Source: CAZEHJ01 sp964512485 (GTDB lineage: Bacteria; Bacteroidota; Rhodothermia; Rhodothermales; UBA10348). From it: a stretch of 12,869 nt of DNA. A model generated the notes under the pieces. That model had not been told where the DNA came from. It saw nothing but the letters and a program-made list of their open reading frames with translations, and made no database searches. How positions within the stretch are numbered: the stretch's first letter is position 1; each line of letters begins with the position of its first letter. The stretch covers positions 1 to 12,869 of the forward strand of contig CAZEHJ010000087.1 in the NCBI GenBank assembly GCA_964512485.1. Direction: 5' to 3'. Positions 6,355 through 12,869 of the stretch are shown in pieces. A program made the translations under genes and the position numbers.

Positions 6355-7482
6355 TCAGAGCCTTCTTCCTATCCGCGGAAGTATTTCCTTGCTCCAGCTT
6401 TCGTATTGGTTATCGAAGATGGATTTCCTCGCCTCGCGCATCAGCCAGAGGTAAAACGCAAGATTCTGAACTGAGGCGATCTGCAATCCCAAAATTTCGT
6501 TGGCGATGAAGAGGTGGCGTAGATACGCTTTTGAGAAATGTCGCGATGCGGAAATGTCGAGGCCGGGATCAACCTCAGAAAAATCAGTCTGCCACTTCTT
6601 GTTTCTGATGTTGATGACACCTTCGGTCGTAAACAGCATTCCGTTTCGGCCATTGCGCGTGGGCATCACGCAATCGAACATATCGATGCCCCGGGCTACA
6701 TTTTCCACGAGGTTGACGGGTGTTCCTACGCCCATCAGGTAACGTGGCTTGTCGGGCGGCAGGATCTCGTTGACCACCTCGACCATGGCGTACATCTGTT
6801 CTGCGGGCTCTCCAACGGAGAGCCCGCCAATGGCATAACCGGGAAAATCCAGATCGATGAGTTGTCGTGCAGAGCGACGTCGGATTTCAGGATAGACGAC
6901 ACCCTGAACTATTCCGAAAAGGGCTTGTTCATGACCATAAGGGCAGCTGGTTTGCTCGAAACGACGTTTGCAGCGTTCGGCCCAGCGAATGGTGAGTTCG
7001 TTTGAATCGGACGCATAGGTCTCTGTGGCATCGCCCGCTGGGCACTCGTCGAGCACCATCATGATGTCCGATCCTATCGAACGCTGGGTGTCTACCACAT
7101 TTTCAGGAGTGAACTGGTGATAAGACCCGTCGATATGTGACTGAAATCGGGCTCCTTCCTCGGTCAGTTTCCTTCGCTCGGACAACGAAAAAACCTGATA
7201 CCCACCAGAATCAGTCAGAATGGGTCGTTCCCAGCCCATAAAGGAATGCAATCCTCCTGCTTTCTCGAGTACTTCTGTGCCGGGTCTGAGATAGAGGTGG
7301 TAGGTGTTTCCGAGGATGATGTCGGCATTGATTTCATTTTCCAGCTGCTCAGGCCAGACGGCTTTCACACTGGCCACGGTGCCGACAGGCATGAAGATGG
7401 GGGTCTCGATCTCGCCATGATCCGTGACGATTTTTCCCGCTCGCGCGCCAGAGGGGTCTGTATGCTCAAGTCTGAACTCCAT
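6355..7482 (-). CDS. tgt: tRNA-guanine transglycosylase, zinc ligands absent
   Basis: TGT exchanges guanine-34 of GUN-anticodon tRNAs for preQ1, the entry step of queuosine into tRNA. With the ATG at 7482 (375 residues) the catalytic features are intact: Asp91 in LTDSGGYQVFS, Asp145 in MMVLDECP, nucleophile Asp270 in MFDCVMPTRNGRNG, and the GGLSVGEP loop. The family's C-x-C-x2-C...H zinc site is gone. The four positions are Leu308, Ile310, Ser313 and Gln339, in otherwise well conserved sequence (FSKAYLRHLF, QNLAFYLWLM). From memory, Bacteroidota TGTs also lack the cysteines. The mlaD stop ends 2 bases before this ATG. A GTG at 7488 overlapping that stop by 4 bases is the alternative start. 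GAGGA nine bases before the ATG, a rare Shine-Dalgarno match here, and the family N-terminus favour the ATG. Confidence 0.95.
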   Translation of the reverse strand: MEFRLEHTDPSGARAGKIVTDHGEIETPIFMPVGTVASVKAVWPEQLENEINADIILGNTYHLYLRPGTEVLEKAGGLHSFMGWERPILTDSGGYQVFSLSERRKLTEEGARFQSHIDGSYHQFTPENVVDTQRSIGSDIMMVLDECPAGDATETYASDSNELTIRWAERCKRRFEQTSCPYGHEQALFGIVQGVVYPEIRRRSARQLIDLDFPGYAIGGLSVGEPAEQMYAMVEVVNEILPPDKPRYLMGVGTPVNLVENVARGIDMFDCVMPTRNGRNGMLFTTEGVINIRNKKWQTDFSEVDPGLDISASRHFSKAYLRHLFIANEILGLQIASVQNLAFYLWLMREARKSIFDNQYESWSKEILPRIGRRL

Positions 7483-7484
7483 GC

Positions 7485-8573
7485 TCACTGATCCTCAGAT
7501 CCTGGCGGAATGATCCCGAGTGAGTCTGCCCGCTGCGCCAGATCATCTTGCAGCAATTGGAGTCGTTCCTCCCAGAGAAGGAGTTCTCTTTCGCGATCCG
7601 ATATTTGCCTGAACGACTCGGAGATCGCTTGTTCACGGACCTCAAATGGCGCGGCTTCGATGCTTCCACGCTCTTCGAAGTAGCGCCGGAATAACCAGTT
7701 GTGTTTGGCCGCTTCCATGAGCTCAGCCATCCGGAATGCACCCAATTCGCCCCAGAACGCAGCATTTTCTGTAGACTGAGAAACAGATCTCAGGTCCGAG
7801 GCGATGACCTGGAGAGAGTCAGTTGTCGCCAGGAGGGCTTCAAACACGGCCGGGTCATTGAGAAATCGTGCCAGCGTTCCATCTCCTGAATCTGCCTTGG
7901 CCAGGATTCCCTGAATTCCAGATGTTGCTTCGGAGGCCAGGTCAACCAGAATCTGAGCGTTGGCTTCTGCCGAATTGGCCAGACCGTTCAGAATACGTCT
8001 GGTCTCATTGGTCGTCGACACCAATTCTACATACAACGTGGAATCGTAAACGATGCGTCCAAGTGTTCCTTCTCCACGTTGGACGTCGATCATGATAGTC
8101 TCGAACGCGATTGCGGCTTGCTCAAATGTCTGAACTGAAGCCATGGCGCGGTCGGTGATTTCGAAGAGGTCGAACGGGTCTTCTCCGGGAAGGAAATCAT
8201 CTGCCTCGGCCGGCTCGTCGATCTCTTGCGGGTTTTCCAACACGATAATCTGCTCGCCCACGAGCCCGTCACTTTTGATCTGGGCTGCCGTGTTTTTTCT
8301 GATAAGATGACCAGCGCGCGTGGCAATGGACATCGTCACGACGATCTGTTCGCCAGGGGAGGCAGGAAGCTGTACTCTCTGTACGCGACCGACATTGATG
8401 CCCTGGAATTGGACAGGTGCTCCTTCCTGCAAGCCAGCAACTTGAGTGAAGCGGGACTTAACTTCAATCGTATCGCTGAACAGAAACGTGCGGTTGCCGA
8501 TCGCAAACAGTGCGACCATAAACAGCAACGCTGCAGAAATGATGAGTAGGCCGAGTCGGGCGGAGCGATTCAT
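7485..8573 (-). CDS. mlaD: MlaD/MCE family lipid-transport protein
   Basis: This is the substrate-binding partner of the neighbouring MlaEF ABC transporter. It is anchored in the inner membrane and faces the periplasm, where MCE domains form a hexameric ring that passes phospholipid. A single N-terminal membrane helix (about residues 8-28) is followed by one MCE domain (about 33-115) with the typical VAGLQEGAPVQFQGINVGRV and a Gly-rich GLVGEQ loop. A long helical region contains two related segments beginning GEGTLGR (167) and GDGTLAR (230), common in MCE tails. Then comes the NWLFRRYFEERG motif, and a probable coiled coil (about 310-352). At 362 residues it is longer than E. coli MlaD (about 183) because of this tail. 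The mlaF-mlaD gap is 97 bases, and the stop is coupled to tgt. Lipid specificity is not readable. Confidence 0.93.
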   Translation of the reverse strand: MNRSARLGLLIISAALLFMVALFAIGNRTFLFSDTIEVKSRFTQVAGLQEGAPVQFQGINVGRVQRVQLPASPGEQIVVTMSIATRAGHLIRKNTAAQIKSDGLVGEQIIVLENPQEIDEPAEADDFLPGEDPFDLFEITDRAMASVQTFEQAAIAFETIMIDVQRGEGTLGRIVYDSTLYVELVSTTNETRRILNGLANSAEANAQILVDLASEATSGIQGILAKADSGDGTLARFLNDPAVFEALLATTDSLQVIASDLRSVSQSTENAAFWGELGAFRMAELMEAAKHNWLFRRYFEERGSIEAAPFEVREQAISESFRQISDRERELLLWEERLQLLQDDLAQRADSLGIIPPGSEDQ

Positions 8574-8671
8574 GAAAGGCAGTGATTTTCGATTTTTTGA
8601 AGCATATCAAACCCCTGAGTTCACAAGTTCGCGCTAAAATAAACCAGAATGTGTGATGTTGTGGGGCGGAA

Positions 8672-9421
8672 TCATGAACCTTCGCTAAGTCCGCCGAAAA
8701 AAACTGATATCGCACGATGATCATGAGTTTTGACGTCATCCAGCGAACCTTCGACAAGAAATCTTCCTTCATGCAGAAAATGAACGGTATCGGCAATGAT
8801 CTCCGCGCACAACAGATCATGGGTAATGGCCACAGACGAAACTCCCTTTTCCTCGCGAAGACGCACGATCAATTCGGATACCTGTTTCACTGAGACCGGA
8901 TCAAGACCCGTCGTCGGTTCATCGTACAGAAGGATTTCTGGTTCCAGAATGATGGCACGAGCGAGCGCAATCCTCTTTTTCTGGCCTCCTGACAACTCAG
9001 CAGGAAATTGATGTCTTTTTTCGGGCAGTCCAACCCAGGAAAGCGTCTCCAGAATTCTGTCGTCGCGCTCGGATCTTCTCAGCTCAGAATGACGCTCCAG
9101 AAAGAAGTCCATGTTTTCCCGGACCGTCATCGAATCGAAAAGAGCTCCGGACTGGAACAGGTATCCTATCGAAAGGCGAACGCTGTCGAGATCATCTCCA
9201 TCGAGTAGATCGACGCGCTGCCCGTTTACGTAGACCTCTCCACGATCGGGCTTCAGCAGGCCGACGATATGTTTGATCAGAACGCTTTTACCCGATCCTG
9301 ACCCTCCCATGACCACAGACGACGATCCGTTTTCAACAGACAGGTCGATACCTCGCAGGACGTCCGTGTCTCCGAAAGACTTGTGTAAATCGCGCAGTTC
9401 TATGACCGGAACCTGACTCAC
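8672..9421 (-). CDS. mlaF: MlaF, ATPase of the phospholipid ABC transporter
   Basis: A 249-residue ABC ATPase that powers lipid transfer by MlaE/MlaD on the cytosolic side of the inner membrane. All nucleotide-binding motifs are present: Walker A GGSGSGKS (39-46), Q-loop Gln90 in YLFQSGALFDSMTV, signature LSGGQ (143-147), Walker B ILLYDEP (Asp167, Glu168), D-loop and switch His201 in AITHD. The sequence GALFDSMTVRENMDFFL is characteristic of the MlaF/Ttg2A group. I place the start at the GTG at 9421, which overlaps the mlaE stop as GTGA. No ATG lies near it, and the open frame further upstream is only the shadow of mlaE. The 4-base overlap indicates translational coupling with mlaE, as expected for subunits of one complex. 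Confidence 0.95.
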   Translation of the reverse strand: MSQVPVIELRDLHKSFGDTDVLRGIDLSVENGSSSVVMGGSGSGKSVLIKHIVGLLKPDRGEVYVNGQRVDLLDGDDLDSVRLSIGYLFQSGALFDSMTVRENMDFFLERHSELRRSERDDRILETLSWVGLPEKRHQFPAELSGGQKKRIALARAIILEPEILLYDEPTTGLDPVSVKQVSELIVRLREEKGVSSVAITHDLLCAEIIADTVHFLHEGRFLVEGSLDDVKTHDHRAISVFFGGLSEGS

Positions 9422-10200
9422 GTACCCACATCTCCGAATATGATCAGTGACAGGCGAACGATGACGACGTCGGTCAGAAGGATGAGAAGAGAGGAAGCCA
9501 CAACAGCTCGCATCGCGGCGCGGCCCACCTCGCGTGTACCGCCGCGTACGGAGAAGCCGAGATAACAACTCACGATGCCGACAATGAATCCAAAGATGGC
9601 CGTCTTTCCGGTATCGACAATGACGTCGCTGAAGCGAAGTGATTCGAACGCTGTCGAAACAAAAATGCGGTAGTCCATACCCGAAGCCAGATAGCTCTCG
9701 ATGTAGCCGCCCGTCATCGCGACGGCGTCCGTCCAAAGCGTCAGGATGGGAAACATGATCATGCAGGCCAACACTCGCGTGATCACGAGAAAATGGAAGG
9801 GCTTCAGCGCTGCCACTTCGAGGGCATCGATCTGCTCGGTTACGCGCATGGATCCTATTTCGGCACCCATGCCTGCTCCAAGACGACCCGCCAGTACAAG
9901 GGACGTGATGACAGGGCCAATTTCCTTTATGACGGAAAGGGCCAGCATGTTGGGTAGCACCGCCTCGGCACCGAACCGGATGAGAGTTCCTCGACTCTGC
10001 ATGGCCAACACGATTCCAATCGCGAGGCCGGTAATTCCTGTCAGCAGGAAAGACTTCGACCCGACTTCGTCCATCTGGCGAAAGAGCTCACGCCCTTCGA
10101 AAGGGCGCCTCCAGAAGCGCAGGACAAAGCGGCCCATGAACCTGCAGAGATTTCCAAAATCTGCGAGAAACTCTGATATGGGTTGCGAGGTGGTGGACAA
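9418..10200 (-). CDS. mlaE: MlaE, permease of the phospholipid ABC transporter
   Basis: A 260-residue inner-membrane permease of the MlaE/YrbE family. It shows the family core IKEIGPVITSLVLAGRLGAG, then GAEIGSMRVTEQIDALEV (about residues 91-129). About five hydrophobic stretches follow one another: roughly 50-68, 80-105, 138-165, 200-218 and 230-256. It dimerises and works with MlaF and MlaD to move phospholipid between inner and outer membrane. The only start that keeps the normal N-terminal amphipathic helix is a TTG at 10200. An in-frame TAA lies five codons upstream, and the first internal ATG is codon 22, which would remove most of that helix. The stop overlaps the mlaF start. The yihY-like stop is 51 bases upstream, so the genes may share a transcript. 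mlaB and mlaC partners are not in the window. Confidence 0.93.
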   Translation of the reverse strand: MSTTSQPISEFLADFGNLCRFMGRFVLRFWRRPFEGRELFRQMDEVGSKSFLLTGITGLAIGIVLAMQSRGTLIRFGAEAVLPNMLALSVIKEIGPVITSLVLAGRLGAGMGAEIGSMRVTEQIDALEVAALKPFHFLVITRVLACMIMFPILTLWTDAVAMTGGYIESYLASGMDYRIFVSTAFESLRFSDVIVDTGKTAIFGFIVGIVSCYLGFSVRGGTREVGRAAMRAVVASSLLILLTDVVIVRLSLIIFGDVGT

Positions 10201-10251
10201 GGTAGCTTCTAATTACGAGGAGAAATTCATTATGGGATAACGCGAGAGTGA

Positions 10252-11238
10252 CTATTCAACGTCAAGTTCTCGGGCTTCAATAGTACCCGACACCGTGGCG
10301 ACGACGCCCGAATTGCCGAGGAAGCTCGACAGAAGTTCAGGCTGGCGATGTTTTCTTTCGTGAAGAAGGGTGACGATAGCACCCATCGTAAGAATAAGGC
10401 CGGAGAAGTAGGCCCATATCACGATCACGATGACCAGAACAAATGTATCCCCGAGGGCGGCAAGCCCACTCTGTGTGAAACTGCTGAAATTGCTTGCGTA
10501 GGCCGAAAACCCAATCTTACCCAATTCCCAGAGAACAGCTGTAAATACGGCACCCCACAACGCACTCCGCCAGGGTGGCTTGGGAAGAGGCGTGAACCAT
10601 ATCAGCTGGAAAAACATGGCCGCACTCAGGAGGAGGGGTAAGAAGAGTCCAAACGTATCGAGTGCGCCTTGCCATCCCTCCTGAAGCCAGGCATAGTCGA
10701 GGCCGAATTCCTGCAGTTTGGACACAGAGTTTTCATTCAACGTCTGGCGCAGGATCGTGATCAGAGTCGATGCGATGAAGAAGAGGCCCACCTGCAGCGT
10801 CATTCGAAAGTCAAATAGATATCCACGCAGAAGAGAGCGGTGCTCGTGCCATTCTTCCTGGAATACATTGGCCAGAACCGTACGCAGTGTCGTAAAAAGC
10901 GTTACTGCAGTGACTGTGAGGCCGGCGACGGCGATGAGCGTCAGCGTGCCGCTGGCAGACTGAAGCTGACTCAGAAAGGAAATGATCTGGTCAGACTGAT
11001 AGGCCGGGAGAAAGTCGCGTATGAGCGATTCGATGCTCTCGAAGGGTCGAGGCTGTCGCAGAATATTACCCGCCAGACCCGTTCCAAGTAGAATGAGAGG
11101 AACGGTAGTGATAAGCACCTTGAAGCCGATCGCCTGAGCCCAGAGAAAGACCTGACGGCTGTACAGTTCACGTATCAATCCCCGGGAATAATACCGGGGA
11201 AGCGCCAGAAATCGGACTAATTTCAGTCTCAAATCCAT
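10252..11238 (-). CDS. YihY/BrkB-family inner membrane protein
   Basis: A 328-residue integral membrane protein of the YihY/virulence factor BrkB family. I see about six membrane segments, near residues 40-60, 98-125, 145-165, 193-215, 225-243 and 265-292. The family's most recognisable stretch is at about 222-286: PPWRSALWGAVFTAVLWELG, then LGDTFVLVIVIVIWAYFSG and LTMGAIVTLL. Both ends are predicted cytosolic; the C-terminal tail (about 293-328) is polar. The biochemical role is not settled. Family members were once labelled ribonuclease BN in error, and recent work links YihY to anterograde phospholipid transport in E. coli, which would fit its place just upstream of the mla genes here. That link is inference from context. 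No Shine-Dalgarno sequence is evident. A doubtful small ORF and a nested palindrome lie just upstream. Confidence 0.9.
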   Translation of the reverse strand: MDLRLKLVRFLALPRYYSRGLIRELYSRQVFLWAQAIGFKVLITTVPLILLGTGLAGNILRQPRPFESIESLIRDFLPAYQSDQIISFLSQLQSASGTLTLIAVAGLTVTAVTLFTTLRTVLANVFQEEWHEHRSLLRGYLFDFRMTLQVGLFFIASTLITILRQTLNENSVSKLQEFGLDYAWLQEGWQGALDTFGLFLPLLLSAAMFFQLIWFTPLPKPPWRSALWGAVFTAVLWELGKIGFSAYASNFSSFTQSGLAALGDTFVLVIVIVIWAYFSGLILTMGAIVTLLHERKHRQPELLSSFLGNSGVVATVSGTIEARELDVE

Positions 11239-11247
11239 GCTCGGAAC

Positions 11248-11406
11248 TTACTTCTCAGCCTCATCTGATGAAAGGACGCTGTCTGAATGCAGCATTTTTT
11301 CAACCCAGAGTCCTCGACTCTCAGCCGGTAGATCATGCGATTGAACCCCATGTCGATCATACTCTCGTGTACGAGAGAAGAGTCGACAGGGTTTAGGCCG
11401 AATCAT
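11248..11406 (-). CDS. Possible 52-residue small protein (doubtful)
   Basis: An open frame from the ATG at 11406 to the TAA at 11248 fills the space between the clpX terminator and the yihY-like gene, ending 9 bases before the latter. The product would be basic at the start (MIRPKPCRLFSRTREYDR) and acidic at the end (LSSDEAEK), without a membrane segment or a recognisable domain. It overlaps the nested inverted repeat, which argues for a structured untranslated leader instead. A second frame (ATG at 11356, about 40 codons) is also open, so openness alone means little. I list it as a candidate only. Confidence 0.2.
   Translation of the reverse strand: MIRPKPCRLFSRTREYDRHGVQSHDLPAESRGLWVEKMLHSDSVLSSDEAEK
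11344..11393. repeat. Nested inverted repeat in the clpX-yihY interval
   Basis: Three pairs of arms share one axis. The inner arms ctctcgt/acgagag (11362-11368, 11371-11377) are separated by only 2 bases. The middle arms tgtcga/tcgaca (11351-11356, 11383-11388) sit after symmetric 5-base internal loops. The outer arms aaccc/gggtt (11344-11348, 11389-11393) leave a 2-base bulge on one side. As RNA from the minus strand this would make an 18-pair interrupted stem in the leader of the yihY-like gene. As DNA it could be an operator for dimeric regulators. No T-run follows it, so it is not a terminator. Confidence 0.75.
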
Positions 11407-11415
11407 GGGAGGTAC

Positions 11416-11457
11416 AAAAAAGGAGCGCGGCGGGCGATTAATCATCGCCCGCCGCGC
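11416..11457 (-). terminator. Rho-independent terminator of clpX
   Basis: A perfect 14-base inverted repeat, very GC-rich (gcgcggcgggcgat at 11425-11438, its complement at 11444-11457), has a 5-base loop. Read on the minus strand it is followed by TCC and a six-T run (11416-11421). It begins 26 bases after the clpX stop, the normal place for an intrinsic terminator. On the plus strand no T-run follows, so it acts in one direction. It separates clpX from the yihY-mla group. Confidence 0.92.
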
Positions 11458-11482
11458 AGGAATTCGACCGGGTCCTCTAAAA

Positions 11483-12757
11483 TCAGGCCGTTGCCTTGTT
11501 GGGCTCGAAGATCGGTTCAGCTTTGTTTTCAACCGTCTCACGCGTGATGGTGCAGCGCGCGATGTTGTTTTTGGAATGGATGTCGAACATGATGTCGAGC
11601 ATCGTGTCTTCCAGGACGGCGCGAAGACCTCGTGCGCCCGTACCCAGAGCCTTTGCTCTGGTTACGACCGCATCGATGGCAGACTCCTCAAACGCAAGCT
11701 CAATACCATCCATGGCAAAGAGCTTTTTATACTGTTTGAGCAGTGCATTTTTGGGCTGCAGCAGAATGTTCTGCATCGCCTCTACAGATAGATTGTCCAA
11801 AGCAGATATCACCGGAAGACGACCAATCAATTCTGGAATCAATCCGAATCGAAGAAGATCATCTGGCTCGACATGCTGGAAAATGGTTGGGTCGAACTTG
11901 TCCATGCGATGAACGGTGTCCGCCGTGAATCCAATTGAATTCGAGGACACCCGACTTGCAATGACTTCGTTCAGGCCGTCAAACGCTCCGCCACAAATGA
12001 AGAGGATGTTCGACGTGTCAATGTTGATGAGGCTCTGTTCGGGGTGCTTGCGACCACCTTTTGGCGGTACGCCCGCCACAGTCCCTTCCAGAATCTTGAG
12101 GAGAGCCTGCTGAACGCCCTCGCCCGAGACATCGCGGGTGATTGAGGCATTGTCAGCCTTTCGTGCCACCTTGTCTACTTCATCAATGTAGATGATGCCG
12201 CGCTCGGCCCGCTCTACATTGAAGTCTGCCGCATGCAGTAGGTGAGCGAGAATACTTTCAACATCTTCGCCGACGTAGCCCGCTTCGGTGAGCGCTGTCG
12301 CATCGGAAATGGAGAAAGGAACATCCAGGACTTTTGCGAGCGTGCGGGCCAGCAACGTCTTTCCCGTACCCGTAGGTCCGATCAGAAGGATGTTTGACTT
12401 TTCAAGCTCGACATCCTGGAATTCACTGTAGTATTCCGAGGAGTCGATTCGCTTGTAGTGATTGTACACGGCTACGGAGAGCGCCTTCTTTGCCTGGTCC
12501 TGCCCAACGACATATTCGTCGAGTGCCTCCTTGATCTCCAGCGGCGCCAACCTCTTCTTGGGATCTGATGCGCGTTGGGATGGAGTAGGGGCAGGACTCG
12601 AGTGGGACGTTTCGTCGCTAGTTACAATACCGGAGGCATCGTTAATACAGCGGTCACAGATGTAGACATCGGGTCCGGCTACCATGGAAGTCACTTCATG
12701 GGCTGTTCGCCCGCAAAATGAACACCGGATCACATCGTCTTCATGTTGATTGCTCAT
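11483..12757 (-). CDS. clpX: ClpX, ATPase and unfoldase of the ClpXP protease
   Basis: A 424-residue AAA+ unfoldase that recognises tagged proteins and feeds them into ClpP. The N-terminal zinc domain has Cys12, Cys15, Cys34 and Cys37 in C4 arrangement. The AAA+ module has Walker A GPTGTGKT (127-134), the pore-1 loop GYVG (160-163), Walker B IIYIDEVDK with Asp192 and Glu193, the RKH loop (236-238), the arginine finger Arg313 in IPELIGRLPV, and sensor-2 GARGLRAVLE. The ClpP-docking IGF loop is present (275-277), so a ClpP partner is expected; its gene is not in the window, though clpP often lies just upstream. A Ser/Pro-rich linker (about 45-63) joins the two domains. Length is normal. The start ATG lacks a Shine-Dalgarno sequence. 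An intrinsic terminator follows the gene. Confidence 0.98.
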   Translation of the reverse strand: MSNQHEDDVIRCSFCGRTAHEVTSMVAGPDVYICDRCINDASGIVTSDETSHSSPAPTPSQRASDPKKRLAPLEIKEALDEYVVGQDQAKKALSVAVYNHYKRIDSSEYYSEFQDVELEKSNILLIGPTGTGKTLLARTLAKVLDVPFSISDATALTEAGYVGEDVESILAHLLHAADFNVERAERGIIYIDEVDKVARKADNASITRDVSGEGVQQALLKILEGTVAGVPPKGGRKHPEQSLINIDTSNILFICGGAFDGLNEVIASRVSSNSIGFTADTVHRMDKFDPTIFQHVEPDDLLRFGLIPELIGRLPVISALDNLSVEAMQNILLQPKNALLKQYKKLFAMDGIELAFEESAIDAVVTRAKALGTGARGLRAVLEDTMLDIMFDIHSKNNIARCTITRETVENKAEPIFEPNKATA

Positions 12758-12869
12758 ATCAGAAAATACATTTCAAAAAGTCGGAACGACGAAAAAATGA
12801 GACGCCATTTAAACGGCGCGTCATGGTACATATATCGCACTGTTTGTGCAATCCCTTAAATGCCGGATT
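12758..12869 (-). promoter_or_regulatory. clpX leader with a hairpin and weak promoter-like boxes
   Basis: No gene is visible in this stretch. An imperfect inverted repeat at 12801-12822 (gacgc...gcgtc around an AT-rich centre) is followed on the minus strand by TCATTTTTT (12792-12800). That could be a modest terminator of the gene to the right or a hairpin in the clpX leader. Farther right, TTGCAC (12846-12851) and TACCAT (12823-12828), read on the minus strand, lie 17 bases apart as weak -35/-10 boxes. They would place the transcript start at the hairpin. The promoter reading is speculative. Confidence 0.3.

Noticed and set aside
6436..6560. Frameshift as the cause of the missing zinc site in tgt
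   Set aside because: Sequence on both sides of each missing ligand aligns with the family without gaps, so the residues are substitutions, not a shifted frame.
9422..9736. Upstream extension of the mlaF frame
   Set aside because: It overlaps mlaE in another frame and reads as Arg-rich non-family sequence; family alignment starts at the GTG at 9421.
11307..11321. Hairpin agagtc-ctc-gactct as a second terminator
   Set aside because: The stem is only 6 pairs and is followed on the minus strand by GGGTTG and an A-run, not T; it does not fit an intrinsic terminator in either direction.
12837..12849. Inverted repeat gcac-N5-gtgc near the right edge as a CIRCE or other stress operator
   Set aside because: Arms are only 4 bases and do not match the CIRCE consensus; too short to support an operator call.
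1..12869. CRISPR array, tRNA, rRNA, insertion sequence, prophage or toxin-antitoxin genes
   Set aside because: I looked for regular repeats, cloverleaf patterns, transposase or integrase motifs and small paired genes on both strands and saw none.

Overview
The window is a compact bacterial chromosome segment in which every gene I can support lies on the minus strand, so transcription runs from the right end to the left. Three things point to the Bacteroidota/Rhodothermota area. The TGT enzyme carries the zinc-less C-terminal sequence that I recall from Bacteroidota. Almost no start codon is preceded by a Shine-Dalgarno sequence. Many secreted proteins are lipoproteins. The base composition is roughly balanced. 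This placement is inference; there is no rRNA or other decisive marker.

In transcription order the window begins with a non-coding leader and clpX, the ATPase/unfoldase of the ClpXP protease, closed by a strong intrinsic terminator. A roughly 240-base interval follows; it holds an unusual nested inverted repeat and a doubtful 52-codon ORF. Next comes a YihY/BrkB-type membrane protein, then mlaE-mlaF-mlaD. These last three encode the permease, ATPase and substrate-binding (MCE) parts of an ABC system that moves phospholipid between the membranes of a diderm cell. mlaD is followed almost without a gap by tgt (queuosine modification of tRNA), and then by ispH, a long plant/cyanobacterium-type HMBPP reductase of the MEP isoprenoid pathway.

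The left half holds two related small lipoproteins with an NTF2-like look. After them comes a tight four-gene run with gaps of 3, 25 and 8 bases: an M20 dipeptidase, an M24 peptidase-like lipoprotein, a DUF1569/DinB-fold protein, and a RuvC-like (RNase H-fold) protein that runs off the left edge. The two peptidases suggest peptide turnover or scavenging; the last two genes are uncharacterised.

Most of the window is conserved housekeeping material. I see no phage, insertion sequence, CRISPR array, toxin-antitoxin pair, tRNA or rRNA. I found no convincing new multi-gene system. The points worth a second look are the RuvC-like protein with a complete acidic tetrad, the loss of all four zinc ligands in TGT, the nested palindrome upstream of the yihY-like gene, the twin lipoproteins, the Glu-to-Asp change in the M24 metal site, the direct repeat abutting the ispH start, and the TTG start of mlaE behind an in-frame stop.
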